From assembly GCF_037963865.1 (NCBI RefSeq), contig NZ_CP150170.1, positions 1,984,001-2,048,000 of the forward strand: a stretch of DNA of 64,000 bases, in the 5' to 3' direction. How positions within the stretch are numbered: the stretch's first letter is position 1; every line of letters begins with the position of its first letter. This document shows, piece by piece, positions 1 to 8,691 of the stretch. A program made the position numbers and the translations under genes. The stretch is from Paenibacillus sp. FSL R10-2734 (GTDB lineage Bacteria > Bacillota > Bacilli > Paenibacillales > Paenibacillaceae). Below the pieces are notes generated by a model. The model saw only the letters and a program-made list of their open reading frames with translations. It made no database searches and was not told where the DNA came from.

Positions 1-49
1 TTTTTTGAAGTAAACTTGTGAACCTATATTTTGGAGGGAAAAGTATAAT

Positions 50-1372
50 ATGAAAGCAACATGGGAAAAAATAGAGAAGAACCTTGGAGTTCTTGAAGTA
101 GAAGTTGACGCAGAACGCGTCGCAGCAGCACTTGATAAAGCTTTTAATAAAGTCGTTAAGAAAGCTAACGTACCAGGCTTCCGTAAAGGTAAAGTGCCAC
201 GCCCGATCTTTGAATCCCGTTTTGGTGTAGAAAGCTTGTACCAAGATGCAATCGACATTCTTCTTCCTGAAGCTTACGGTGAAGCAGTTGAACAAACTGA
301 CATCTTCCCTGTAGACCGTCCTGAAGTTGATATTGAGCAATTTGCTAAAGGTCAATCCTTTATCTTCAAAGCGAAGATCACGGTTAAACCTGAAGTTAAG
401 CTTGGCGATTACAAAGGTCTGGAAGTTCCAGTACAAAAAGCTGAAGTGACTGAAGAAGAGCTGAGCGCTGAGCTTGCTCGTCTGCAAGAGCGTCATGCTG
501 AACTCGTAGTAGTTGAAGAAGAAGCAGCAGCTAACGGCGACATCGCTGTGATCGATTTTGACGGATATGTTGATGATGTACCGTTCGAAGGCGGAAAAGC
601 TGAGCGTCATTCCCTTGAGCTTGGTAGCAACTCCTTCATTCCTGGATTTGAAGAGCAAGTAGTTGGAATGGCTACTGGAGATTTCAAAGATGTAGAAGTT
701 ACTTTCCCTGATGAATACCATGCAGAGAACCTTGCGGGTAAGAAGGCAGTATTCAAAGTGAAGCTGCACGAAATCAAACGCAAACAACTTCCTGCACTCG
801 ATGATGAGTTCGCTAAAGATGTAAGTGAATTCGAAACTTTGGAAGAGTACAAAGCAGATCTGAAAGCTCAGCTCGAATCCCGTAAACAGGATGAACTGAA
901 AGGCCTTCGCGAAAACGCAGTTGTTGATAAAGCAGCAGAAAACGCTGAAGTTGAGATCCCTGAAGCTATGATCAACAGCGAAGTTGAGAACATGGTTCGT
1001 GACTTTGACACTCGTCTTCGTCAACAAGGTATGAACATGGATATGTTCCTTAGCTTCTCCGGTCAAACTCGTGAAGACTTGCAGAACCAAATGAAAGGCG
1101 ATGCTGAAAAACGCGTTCGCAACAACCTGGTACTGGAAGTTATCGCTAAACAAGAGAACATTGAAGTTTCCGAAGAAGAAGTTAACGAAGAGTTGGCTAC
1201 TATGGCTGAAGCTTACAAACGTACTCCTGAAGAAATCCGAAGCATCTTGGCAGCTAACGGTTCACTGGGCAGCTTGAGCGAAGAACTTTCTTTGCGCAAA
1301 ACCATTGATTTCCTTGTTAGCAATAGTGTAGAAGTAGAAGCACCAGCTGCTGAAGACGCTAAAGCTGAGTAA
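50..1372 (+). CDS. tig: Trigger factor, ribosome-associated chaperone and peptidyl-prolyl isomerase
   Basis: Binds the ribosome exit tunnel and shields nascent chains in the cytoplasm. The 440-residue length is normal for the family. The ribosome-docking signature GFRKGK is at residues 43-48 in the N-terminal domain. An FKBP-type isomerase domain follows at about 155-245 (DFDGYVDDVPFEGG, then NSFIPGFEEQVVGM), and the long helical C-terminal substrate cradle fills the rest. The ATG has a GGAGGG ribosome site at 33-38. A strong terminator follows at 1430, so tig is its own unit ahead of clpP. Promoter elements are not clear in the 49 bases before it. Identification is secure. Confidence 0.98.
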   Translation: MKATWEKIEKNLGVLEVEVDAERVAAALDKAFNKVVKKANVPGFRKGKVPRPIFESRFGVESLYQDAIDILLPEAYGEAVEQTDIFPVDRPEVDIEQFAKGQSFIFKAKITVKPEVKLGDYKGLEVPVQKAEVTEEELSAELARLQERHAELVVVEEEAAANGDIAVIDFDGYVDDVPFEGGKAERHSLELGSNSFIPGFEEQVVGMATGDFKDVEVTFPDEYHAENLAGKKAVFKVKLHEIKRKQLPALDDEFAKDVSEFETLEEYKADLKAQLESRKQDELKGLRENAVVDKAAENAEVEIPEAMINSEVENMVRDFDTRLRQQGMNMDMFLSFSGQTREDLQNQMKGDAEKRVRNNLVLEVIAKQENIEVSEEEVNEELATMAEAYKRTPEEIRSILAANGSLGSLSEELSLRKTIDFLVSNSVEVEAPAAEDAKAE

Positions 1373-1429
1373 GATTTTTTAACAACTACCTAGAACGGCC
1401 AAGCAAGTCGGCCTCCATACAGATATGAT

Positions 1430-1463
1430 AAGGCACGTAAGTTTCGTTACGTGCCTTATTTTT
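1430..1463 (+). terminator. Rho-independent terminator of tig
   Basis: An 11-bp perfect stem (AAGGCACGTAA at 1430-1440 with TTACGTGCCTT at 1447-1457), a 6-base loop and a T-rich tail. It lies 57 bases past the tig stop codon. Confidence 0.9.
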
Positions 1464-1579
1464 ATCCTCGGCCACAGATATATGTCATTACATAGGTATC
1501 CGAATGAACGTATGGCATAAGGAAAGTGGCGTGACAATCATAATTGACAAGCAGTGGACAAGTCTGCTGTAGTGAAAAA

Positions 1580-1608
1580 ATGACATCGCGCCGTGAACGT
1601 GTTAAAAT
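1580..1608 (+). promoter_or_regulatory. Sigma-A-type promoter for clpP
   Basis: -35 ATGACA (1580-1585) and -10 TAAAAT (1603-1608) are separated by exactly 17 bases, each matching 5 of 6 consensus positions. The clpP ATG is 50 bases downstream. No CtsR heptad repeat (GGTCAAA type) is visible around it, unlike Bacillus subtilis clpP. Confidence 0.65.
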
Positions 1609-1657
1609 ATTTTTGAAACGATAAGACTAATCTGTAAAGAGAAAAGAGGTTGGTGGC

Positions 1658-2248
1658 ATGAGTCTGGTACCAATGGTTGTGGAATCAACAAGTCGTGGAG
1701 AACGTTCATACGATATCTATTCCAGATTGCTCAAGGATCGCATTATTTTCTTAAGCAGTGCGATTGACGATGATGTCGCCAATCTAGTTATTGCTCAACT
1801 GCTGTTCCTTGCAGCAGATGATCCCGAGAAGGACATTCACTTGTACCTCAACTCACCCGGTGGTTCAGTAACAGCCGGTATGGGTATATACGATACGATG
1901 CAATATATCAAACCGGATGTTTCAACCATTTGTGTAGGAATGGCTGCAAGCATGGGATCGCTCCTTCTAACAGCTGGGGCTCCGGGCAAAAGATATGCGC
2001 TGACTAACAGCGAAGTTATGATTCATCAACCGCTCGGTGGTGTTCAGGGTCAAGCGTCCGACATTTGGATTCATACCGACTGGATCCTCAAGACGAGACA
2101 GAAGTTGAATCAAATTTATGTAGATCGCACAGGTCAGCCCCTTGAAAAAATCGAACGGGACACAGACCGCGATAACTTCATGAGCGCGGAAGAAGCCAAG
2201 GAATATGGGCTTATTGACCAGGTTCTTTCTTCACCGATGAAATCTTAA
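1658..2248 (+). CDS. clpP: ATP-dependent Clp protease proteolytic subunit
   Basis: Serine peptidase that forms the 14-subunit barrel of the Clp proteases and degrades proteins unfolded by ClpX or ClpC. The full-length 196 residues carry the triad Ser98 (GMAASMGS), His123 (MIHQPLGG) and Asp172. Start: ATG after AGAGGTTGG. The clpX gene begins 12 bases later with its own AAAGGGGTGG ribosome site, so the partner ATPase is translated from the same message. In B. subtilis clpP and clpX lie apart, but clpP-clpX pairs are common elsewhere. Confidence 0.98.
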   Translation: MSLVPMVVESTSRGERSYDIYSRLLKDRIIFLSSAIDDDVANLVIAQLLFLAADDPEKDIHLYLNSPGGSVTAGMGIYDTMQYIKPDVSTICVGMAASMGSLLLTAGAPGKRYALTNSEVMIHQPLGGVQGQASDIWIHTDWILKTRQKLNQIYVDRTGQPLEKIERDTDRDNFMSAEEAKEYGLIDQVLSSPMKS

Positions 2249-2260
2249 AGGGGTGGTTAG

Positions 2261-3517
2261 ATGTTTAAATTTAATGATGAAAAAGGGCAATTGAAATGTT
2301 CTTTTTGCGGCAAATCACAAGAGCAGGTTCGGAAGCTTGTAGCAGGACCGGGCGTTTATATATGTGACGAATGTATCGAGCTTTGCACGGAAATCGTGGA
2401 AGAAGAGCTCGGTCATGAGGAAGAGCTTGATCTGAAGGATATTCCAAAACCAAAGGAAATCCGCGATATTTTGGATCAATATGTAATCGGTCAAGAGCAA
2501 GCGAAGAAATCGCTGTCTGTTGCGGTTTACAATCACTATAAACGTGTGAACAGCCAAAGTAAGATCGAAGATGTTGAACTGACGAAGAGTAATATTCTTT
2601 TGCTCGGTCCAACAGGTTCGGGTAAAACTTTGCTCGCACAGACTATGGCGAAGATTATCAATGTTCCTTTTGCTATTGCAGATGCTACTTCCCTAACGGA
2701 AGCTGGTTATGTTGGCGAGGATGTTGAGAACATTCTGCTTAAGCTGATTCAAGCGGCAGATTATGATGTGGAGAAAGCCGAACGCGGCATTATCTATATT
2801 GATGAGATTGATAAAGTGGCACGTAAATCCGAGAACCCGTCCATTACTCGTGACGTATCCGGTGAAGGTGTCCAGCAGGCGCTTCTGAAGATTTTGGAAG
2901 GAACAGTTGCTTCTGTACCTCCACAAGGTGGACGTAAGCATCCGCATCAAGAGTTTATTCAAATCGACACGACGAACATCTTGTTCATCGTGGGCGGTGC
3001 CTTTGACGGTCTGGAGCAAATGATTAAACGCCGTATTGGTAAAAAAGTCATTGGCTTCAACGCAGCTGTTGAAGGACAAAAGGATCTCAAGCCTGGCGAA
3101 TATTTGTCGATGGTATTGCCTGAAGACTTGCTCAAATTCGGACTAATCCCTGAATTTGTAGGCCGTCTACCGGTCATCTCGACTTTGGAGCCGCTTGATG
3201 AGAATACGCTTGTGCGTATCCTTTCTGAGCCTAAGAATGCTCTTACCAAACAATATATCAAGCTGCTGGAAATGGATAACGTAGCGCTGAAGTTCGAACC
3301 GTTGGCACTTGAAGCAATTGCCAAGGAAGCGATCAAACGCAATACGGGAGCCCGTGGACTGCGCGCGATTATTGAGAGCATCATGCTTGATGTGATGTAT
3401 GAAGTTCCTTCACGCGATGATATTAAAGATTGTGTGATCACGGAGCAGGTCGTTCAAGAGAAGGCTTTGCCTGAATTGAACCTCAAGAAAGACAAGAAGA
3501 AAGAGGAAAGCGCGTAA
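2261..3517 (+). CDS. clpX: ATP-dependent Clp protease ATP-binding subunit ClpX
   Basis: AAA+ unfoldase that recognises substrates and feeds them into ClpP. An N-terminal zinc-binding domain has Cys13/Cys16 and Cys35/Cys38. Walker A GPTGSGKT is at 116-123 and Walker B IYIDEID at 178-184. The IGF loop that docks on ClpP is at 264-266, so the protein is built to work with the neighbouring ClpP. The 418 residues match the family length. The C-terminal tail is lysine-rich. A long GC-rich hairpin follows before ispG. Confidence 0.98.
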   Translation: MFKFNDEKGQLKCSFCGKSQEQVRKLVAGPGVYICDECIELCTEIVEEELGHEEELDLKDIPKPKEIRDILDQYVIGQEQAKKSLSVAVYNHYKRVNSQSKIEDVELTKSNILLLGPTGSGKTLLAQTMAKIINVPFAIADATSLTEAGYVGEDVENILLKLIQAADYDVEKAERGIIYIDEIDKVARKSENPSITRDVSGEGVQQALLKILEGTVASVPPQGGRKHPHQEFIQIDTTNILFIVGGAFDGLEQMIKRRIGKKVIGFNAAVEGQKDLKPGEYLSMVLPEDLLKFGLIPEFVGRLPVISTLEPLDENTLVRILSEPKNALTKQYIKLLEMDNVALKFEPLALEAIAKEAIKRNTGARGLRAIIESIMLDVMYEVPSRDDIKDCVITEQVVQEKALPELNLKKDKKKEESA

Positions 3518-3547
3518 GTCGCTTACCTTAACAATACATGTCACTGT

Positions 3548-3600
3548 CTCCACCTTTCTTCCGCTTATCCCGCTTCACTAGCGGGAGCGAAGGGGTGGAG
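3548..3600 (+). promoter_or_regulatory. Long hairpin without T-tract between clpX and ispG
   Basis: CTCCACC at 3548-3554 pairs with GGTGGAG at 3594-3600, and an inner arm CCCGCT/AGCGGG closes over a short loop. The fold covers about 53 bases and ends 12 bases before the ispG ribosome site. No T-run follows, so it is not a standard terminator. It may be a processing site, a leader structure or a weak terminator. Confidence 0.5.
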
Positions 3601-3626
3601 CTTTGGCGTTATGGGGGAGAAAAATC

Positions 3627-4754
3627 ATGTTCTTGAGACACCAAACCCGTCCTGTCAACGTTGGCGGGCTCATTATTGGGGGAAACAACGAGGTTGCGAT
3701 TCAAAGCATGTGTACAACCAAAACCGCTGATGTGGAAGCTACTGTTGCTGAAATATTACGGCTTGAGGAAGCAGGCTGCCAACTGGTACGCGTAACTGTC
3801 AACAATGAAGAAGCAGCCGCCGCGATCAAGGAGATCAAGAAGCAGATTCATATCCCACTCGTAGCGGATATTCATTTTAACTATAAGCTAGCGCTGATGG
3901 CAATTGAGAATGGCATCGATAAAGTACGGATTAATCCGGGGAATATCGGTCGTCGGGAGAAGGTAGAAGCGGTAGTAAAAGCGTGTAAAGAAAAAGGAAT
4001 CCCAATTCGAATTGGTGTAAACGCCGGTTCATTGGAGAATCATCTCTTGGAGAAATACGGATACCCGACTCCAGAAGCTATGGTAGAAAGTGCGCTATAC
4101 CATATTGGTATTCTGGAAGAGCTGGATTTCCACGATATTATCGTATCGCTAAAAGCATCCGATGTGCCTATGGCCATCGAAGCTTACCGTCAGGCCGCGG
4201 AAGTCATTCCTTATCCGCTGCACTTGGGAATTACAGAATCCGGCACATTGTTTGCCGGTACAGTAAAGAGCTCCGCAGGTATCGGTGCACTGCTCTCTAT
4301 GGGCATCGGTAGCACTCTGCGTATTTCGCTTAGCGCTGATCCAGTGGAAGAAGTTAAGGTGGCTCGTGAGCTGCTTAAGACCTTTGGGCTGATCTCTAAT
4401 GCGGCTACGCTAATCTCCTGTCCGACCTGTGGGCGACTCGATATCGATCTTTTCTCCATTGCTAACGAGGTGGAAGAATACATTTCGAAGCTTAAGGTGC
4501 CTATTAAAGTATCCGTGCTCGGCTGCGCCGTTAACGGTCCTGGTGAGGCACGTGAAGCGGATATTGGTATCGCTGGTGCCCGTGGGGAAGGTTTGTTGTT
4601 CCGTTACGGCCAAATGATCCGTAAAGTGCCTGAAGCGGAGCTGGTGAACGAGCTGAAGAAGGAAATCGATGCGATTGTAGTGGCGTTCGAGGAGACTGGT
4701 GAAATTCCAGGCCGCGCACACGCTAACCTTGCGCCTCCGGTGCAATCGAAGTAA
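3627..4754 (+). CDS. ispG: 4-hydroxy-3-methylbut-2-en-1-yl diphosphate synthase (IspG/GcpE)
   Basis: Penultimate step of the MEP isoprenoid pathway: reduces methylerythritol cyclodiphosphate to HMBPP with a [4Fe-4S] cluster. A TIM-barrel-like N-terminal part (MCTTKTADVEATV and DIHFNY motifs) is followed by the cluster domain with Cys265, Cys268 (SCPTCGR) and Cys300 (GCAVNGPGEA). I take the ATG at 3627 because GGGGGAG lies 7 bases upstream. An in-frame TTG at 3603 has no usable ribosome site. The protein is 375 residues. A terminator follows, so it may be expressed alone or with clpX. Confidence 0.96.
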   Translation: MFLRHQTRPVNVGGLIIGGNNEVAIQSMCTTKTADVEATVAEILRLEEAGCQLVRVTVNNEEAAAAIKEIKKQIHIPLVADIHFNYKLALMAIENGIDKVRINPGNIGRREKVEAVVKACKEKGIPIRIGVNAGSLENHLLEKYGYPTPEAMVESALYHIGILEELDFHDIIVSLKASDVPMAIEAYRQAAEVIPYPLHLGITESGTLFAGTVKSSAGIGALLSMGIGSTLRISLSADPVEEVKVARELLKTFGLISNAATLISCPTCGRLDIDLFSIANEVEEYISKLKVPIKVSVLGCAVNGPGEAREADIGIAGARGEGLLFRYGQMIRKVPEAELVNELKKEIDAIVVAFEETGEIPGRAHANLAPPVQSK

Positions 4755-4809
4755 CTGGTATTTTAGAATTTATGATTCGTTAATAATATGTGGCGAAGAA
4801 CGCCCTGTT

Positions 4810-4851
4810 ACGCCCCGGTATATCCGGCGGTGGAAACGGGGCGTTTTTTTT
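4810..4851 (+). terminator. Terminator of ispG
   Basis: TACGCCCCG at 4809-4817 pairs with CGGGGCGT at 4837-4844 around a loop of about 19 bases, followed directly by a run of eight T. Confidence 0.8.
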
Positions 4852-4883
4852 GTGTGAAATTAATGATTAAGGGGGAACATCGA

Positions 4884-5555
4884 ATGAACTATGAACAAGC
4901 CCATGAAGCATTTATTGAGCAGCATTTAGCAAGCAGGACAGGTGAGAGGCGGGGGAGGCTGGAGAGAGGTCATCGCCATGCCGAAGAATTGTTTTTGCAG
5001 AATGTATGGTGGCCGCTTCGTGGGGATTTCAATGATCTACATCCGGAGTATGAGGTGCTGGATTGGCGCGGACGGTCTTATTTCGCGGATTATGCTTTTT
5101 TGCCGGGGCCTATCAAGCTTTTGTTCGAGATTAAAGGATATGCTGCACATGTAAGAGACATGGATAGGCTGAAGTATTGTAATGAGCTAAACCGTGAGAC
5201 GTTTCTGTATGGAATGGGCTACCAAGTCATTTCATTTGCCTATGATGATGTGGAACAGCGACCCGAATTATGTATCACGTTGCTACGATTGGCTTTAAGT
5301 CGCTACCAGATTGTAAGTGCACCGCATGGTAGACTACAACTTGCCGAGAAGGAAATCATGCGTTTAGTGGTTCGCCAAGCGGGAACAGTCCGTCCTAAAG
5401 ATGTAGCAGATTATTTTAATTTGGACCCCAAAACGGTACGTGTGATGCTGACGAAATTGTGTGAGAAGGGCTGGCTGACTGCTGTGCGAAGGGGGATTGG
5501 GATCAAAAATGTTGAGTATAAGCTGGCACGTGATGTTCTTTATTACTGGGATTGA
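4884..5555 (+). CDS. Uncharacterised protein: PD-(D/E)XK-like nuclease fold plus C-terminal winged helix
   Basis: I do not recognise a named family. The 223-residue protein has an N-terminal half resembling a Vsr/DUF559-like nuclease: an acidic helix (HAEELF, residues 32-37), Asp69 (YFADYAF), then Glu82 and Lys84 (LLFEIKG) at the spacing of a D-ExK active site. Residues about 154-213 look like a winged helix-turn-helix (VRPKDVADYFNLDPKTVRVM, then a GWL/RRG wing). The ATG at 4884 follows AAGGGGGAA. The frame is open upstream, but that part overlaps the ispG terminator. It stands alone between two non-coding stretches. It could be a DNA-repair or defence nuclease, or a regulator with a retired nuclease domain. 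The fold call is by eye. Confidence 0.6.
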   Translation: MNYEQAHEAFIEQHLASRTGERRGRLERGHRHAEELFLQNVWWPLRGDFNDLHPEYEVLDWRGRSYFADYAFLPGPIKLLFEIKGYAAHVRDMDRLKYCNELNRETFLYGMGYQVISFAYDDVEQRPELCITLLRLALSRYQIVSAPHGRLQLAEKEIMRLVVRQAGTVRPKDVADYFNLDPKTVRVMLTKLCEKGWLTAVRRGIGIKNVEYKLARDVLYYWD

Positions 5556-5780
5556 GCTGATAAGTGGTGAGGTAAGGGAATCGGTAAGAAATCGGTATGG
5601 AGCGCGGTAAGGAATGTGCTGAAAAGGTGGTAAGGAGTGAGATAGGAGCTTGGTAAGGTGCTTGGTTTGGAACGTGATATAGGGATGTGATAAGGAGTGT
5701 GGTGAAGTGCGTGATAAGTAACGTGGTATGGAGAGTAAGCAAGAAGGTGCGCTGTGTTAGCGTGGGCTAGAGCAATTAAA
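5556..5780 (+). other. Non-coding, G/T-rich degenerate repeats
   Basis: About 225 bases of loosely repeated GGTAAGGAGTG/GGTATGGAGTG-like words with irregular spacing. They share vocabulary with the regular 80-bp array at 6001, so this may be its decayed edge. No credible gene on either strand. Confidence 0.6.
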
Positions 5781-5975
5781 GTAATTAGGGAAAACCTCCC
5801 TGAAATAACCCTAAAATTGCTCCAAATCGAGCTTATTAGGGAAAACCTCCCTAATTAATAGGCAATTTCCCCTGTTTATAGCGTATTCAGCAAATAATCA
5901 GGGAGGTTTTCCGCAATTGTTAGTTTGGAGTTCGTAAACAACGCATAATCAGGGAGAATTTCCCTAATTATCAGC
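5781..5975 (+). repeat. 195-bp intergenic repeat element, copy 1
   Basis: Aligns without gaps to 6382-6576, with roughly a dozen mismatches by eye. It holds four versions of an AGGGAAAACCTCCCT dyad. Two lie in one orientation at 5787 and 5838, 51 bp apart. Two lie in the opposite orientation near 5900 and 5951, also 51 bp apart. A 15-bp inverted match (GGAAAACCTCCCTGA with TCAGGGAGGTTTTCC) links the halves. No coding potential. Confidence 0.85.
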
Positions 5976-6000
5976 AGCGTGGGGAGCAATATGAAGTGAG

Positions 6001-6350
6001 GTATGGAGTGCGGGTGAAGTGTGTTATAAAGCGCGGAAGGAGCAGGTTAGGAGATGGTATGGAACAAATTATGGAATGAGGTACGGAGTGCGGGTGAAGT
6101 GTGTTATAAAGCGCGGAAGGAGCAGGTTAGGAGATGGTATGGAACAAATTATGAAGTGAGGTACGGAGTGCGGGTAAAGTGTGTTGAGAGCGCGGAAGGA
6201 GCAGGTTAGGAGATGGTATGGAACAAATTATGAAGTGAGGTATGGAGTGCGGGAGAAGTGTGTTATAAAGCGCGGAAGGAGCAGGTTAGGAGATGGTATG
6301 GAACACATTATGGTATGAGGTATGGAGTGCGGAGAAAGTGTGTTGAGAGC
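6001..6350 (+). repeat. 80-bp tandem repeat array, four full units and a partial
   Basis: The word GGTATGGAGTGCGGG (or GGTACGG...) recurs with unit starts at 6001, 6081, 6161, 6240 and 6320, giving periods of 80, 80, 79 and 80. Each unit also carries AAGCGCGGAAGGAGCAGGTT and GGAGATGGTATGGAACA. The last unit breaks off near 6350. The array lies exactly between the two 195-bp repeats. Confidence 0.88.
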
Positions 6351-6381
6351 GCCGATGTAGCACGGTATGCTGCAGCAATAA

Positions 6382-6576
6382 GTAATTAGGGAAAATCTCC
6401 CTGAAATAACCCTAAAATTGCTCCAAATCGAGCTTTTTAAGGAAAACCTCCCTAATTAATGGGCGATTTCCCCTGTTTATAGCGCAATCAGCATATAATC
6501 AGGGAGGTTTTCCGCAATTGTTAGTTTGGAGTTCGTAAACAGCATATAATCAGGGGGGATTTCCCTAATTATCAGC
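6382..6576 (+). repeat. 195-bp intergenic repeat element, copy 2
   Basis: Direct copy of 5781-5975 at an offset of 601 bp with no insertions or deletions visible. Differences include the second dyad (TTTAAGGAAAACCTCCCT) and the last (AGGGGGGATTTCCCT). The remaining bases to lonB at 6777 hold a small hairpin near 6712-6735 and no clear promoter. Confidence 0.85.
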
Positions 6577-6776
6577 TACTTGGCGTGCTTTGGGGCGTTG
6601 GCGAGCTTGGACAGCTTGATCAGCTCGGCGAGCACGGGAACCAGCTTAAGCTTGTTTGATCGATGACTCAATTCAACAAATCCTCAATTGTGCGTTTACT
6701 AATTACCGAAACGGCTATACTACCTAATAGTAGCCAAAGGTGGAAAGGTAGACTGAACGAAACAGGAGGATGACCT

Positions 6777-8486
6777 ATGGAATTAAGTATAGTTGTGATG
6801 ATCGTGCAGCTCTTTTTCGCGCTGGTTATCGGCGTATACTTTTGGAATCTGCTGCGGGGTCAGAAGACAAACAAGACGGCGGTAGAACGAGAGTCGCGCA
6901 AGGAACTGGATAAACTACGGAAAATGCGAATGATTTCACTGACCAAACCATTGTCGGAGAAAACTAGGCCGGCTTCTATCGGAGATATTGTCGGACAAAA
7001 AGACGGGCTGCGCGCCCTGAAGGCCGCACTATGCAGCGCTAATCCGCAGCATGTGATTATTTATGGTCCGCCAGGAGTAGGCAAAACTGCCGCAGCGCGT
7101 GTAGTCATGGAAGAGGCGAAGCGAAATGTGCTATCCCCTTTTAAAAGCGACGCAAAATTCACAGAGATCGATGCCACCACCGCTCGTTTCGATGAGCGCG
7201 GCATTGCCGACCCGTTAATCGGTTCGGTGCATGATCCTATCTATCAGGGCGCTGGAGCCATGGGCGTGGCAGGTGTGCCGCAGCCGAAGCCTGGAGCTGT
7301 GACGAAGGCGCATGGCGGGATTCTTTTTCTGGATGAGATAGGAGAGCTTCACCCCATTCAAATGAATAAGCTGCTTAAGGTGCTGGAGGATCGAAAGGTA
7401 CTGTTAGAGAGCGCATATTATAATTCGGAGGACAATAATACTCCGGCTTATATTCATGATATTTTTCAAAATGGTTTGCCTGCTGATTTCCGGTTAGTTG
7501 GCGCTACTACACGCTCCCCGGATGAGATCTCTCCTGCGCTGCGTTCGCGCTGTATGGAGATTTATTTCCGTCCGCTTCTGCCAGATGAGATCGCCGTCAT
7601 CGCGCGTGACGCGATACAGAAGATCGGACTGAAGCCAAGCCCGGATGCAGTCACTGTTGTGCAGCAATATGCAACAAATGGCCGGGAGGCAGTTAATATG
7701 ATTCAGCTTGCTGCTGGATTAGCGCTAACCGAGCAGAGAGATGCGCTAATTGCTGCTGATGTGGAGTGGGTAGCAGGAAGTAGCCAGCTTCCGCTCCGTA
7801 CAGAGCGCAAGATTCCTTCGGCACCGCAGATTGGATTAGTTAACGGACTTGCAGTGTATGGACCGGGAATGGGTACCTTGCTGGAGATCGAAGTATCCGC
7901 AGCGCCTGCGCAGAACGGTCAGGGTAGATTGAACGTAACCGGAGTGGTAGATGAGGAAGAAATCGGTGGAGGCTCCCGGACAATTCGGAGAAAGAGCATG
8001 GCCAAGGGCTCGGTTGAGAACGTATTGACCGTACTTCGCACCATGAATCTGGAGCCGGACCGTTATGATCTGCATGTGAATTTTCCGGGTGGCACACCTA
8101 TTGATGGACCTTCGGCAGGGGTAGCGATGGCAGTTGCTATCGTGTCCGCCATTCGAGGACTTCCCGTGGATAATACAGTAGCGATCACAGGTGAGATAGG
8201 CATACATGGGCGTGTGAAGCCTGTTGGTGGTGTAATTGCGAAGGTGGAGGCTGCTTTTCAAGCTGGAGCTACTACAGTGCTTATTCCAAAAGAAAACTGG
8301 CAGTCACTATTCGCTGACCTCGCCCCACTACGCGTCATTCCTATGGAAACGGTGGAAGAAGTATTCCGTCATCTGTTTGGTGCCGATACAGCAGATGTAA
8401 GGCTTCCTGCAGTAGCTGGAGAGCTATTCTCAGCAGCTCCTTCACTCCTGAAGGCCGACGCTGCTAGCGAGTCTGCAAAGGGCTGA
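6777..8486 (+). CDS. lonB: ATP-dependent protease LonB, membrane-anchored Lon homologue
   Basis: AAA+ serine protease known in Bacillus from the forespore. Residues 4-23 are a hydrophobic anchor, replacing the large substrate-binding N-domain of LonA. Walker A GPPGVGKT is at 97-104 and the acidic FLDEIGEL follows. The Lon protease domain has the Ser446 (DGPSAG) and Lys489 dyad, 43 residues apart as usual. The 569 residues are close to the B. subtilis protein. The ATG follows AGGAGGATGACCT. A terminator separates it from lonA. In Bacillus, lonB is under SigF; no convincing SigF promoter was found here. Confidence 0.95.
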   Translation: MELSIVVMIVQLFFALVIGVYFWNLLRGQKTNKTAVERESRKELDKLRKMRMISLTKPLSEKTRPASIGDIVGQKDGLRALKAALCSANPQHVIIYGPPGVGKTAAARVVMEEAKRNVLSPFKSDAKFTEIDATTARFDERGIADPLIGSVHDPIYQGAGAMGVAGVPQPKPGAVTKAHGGILFLDEIGELHPIQMNKLLKVLEDRKVLLESAYYNSEDNNTPAYIHDIFQNGLPADFRLVGATTRSPDEISPALRSRCMEIYFRPLLPDEIAVIARDAIQKIGLKPSPDAVTVVQQYATNGREAVNMIQLAAGLALTEQRDALIAADVEWVAGSSQLPLRTERKIPSAPQIGLVNGLAVYGPGMGTLLEIEVSAAPAQNGQGRLNVTGVVDEEEIGGGSRTIRRKSMAKGSVENVLTVLRTMNLEPDRYDLHVNFPGGTPIDGPSAGVAMAVAIVSAIRGLPVDNTVAITGEIGIHGRVKPVGGVIAKVEAAFQAGATTVLIPKENWQSLFADLAPLRVIPMETVEEVFRHLFGADTADVRLPAVAGELFSAAPSLLKADAASESAKG

Positions 8487-8547
8487 GCTTAGATATGAAT
8501 GAGGCTGAACACAAATTTTAAAGTGTAAACCGGGATTTACCGTTGTG

Positions 8548-8588
8548 AAAAAAAGGGAGCTGCAGGCGTATCTGCTGCTTCCTTTTTT
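8548..8588 (+). terminator. Terminator of lonB
   Basis: An A-rich/GGGAGC arm (8548-8560) pairs with GCTTCCTTTTTT (8577-8588), with an inner GCAG/CTGC stem and a T-run. Confidence 0.85.
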
Positions 8589-8625
8589 AAAATATTGATT
8601 CACTCTTTACATAATCCTTAAATTT

Positions 8626-8675
8626 CTACGAGAGGCGTTGTCGCCTTTTAAGGATAATAAGGTTGTTTCTTCTTA
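8626..8675 (+). promoter_or_regulatory. Conserved hairpin element, copy A (upstream of lonA)
   Basis: AGAGGCG (8631-8637) can pair, with G-U pairs, to TGTTTCT (8664-8670), and TTGTC (8638-8642) to GATAA (8653-8657). The same architecture and flanks (TACGAGA..., TTTCTTCTTAAA, CAAGTA) occur upstream of valS at 47838-47886. An alternative pairing ATCCTTAAA (8614) with TTTAAGGAT (8647) is also possible. It ends 16 bases before the predicted lonA -35. Confidence 0.55.
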
Positions 8676-8691
8676 AATTGCAAGTACTTTG

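Noticed and set aside
1464..1657. CtsR operator before clpP
   Set aside because: No direct repeat of GGTCAAA type found; only a sigma-A-like promoter is visible.
2271..3441. Several minus-strand frames opposite clpX
   Set aside because: Shadows of a well-identified gene; no family resemblance.
4788..4883. N-terminal extension of the nuclease-like protein
   Set aside because: The extension would be encoded by the ispG terminator hairpin; the ATG at 4884 has a good ribosome site.
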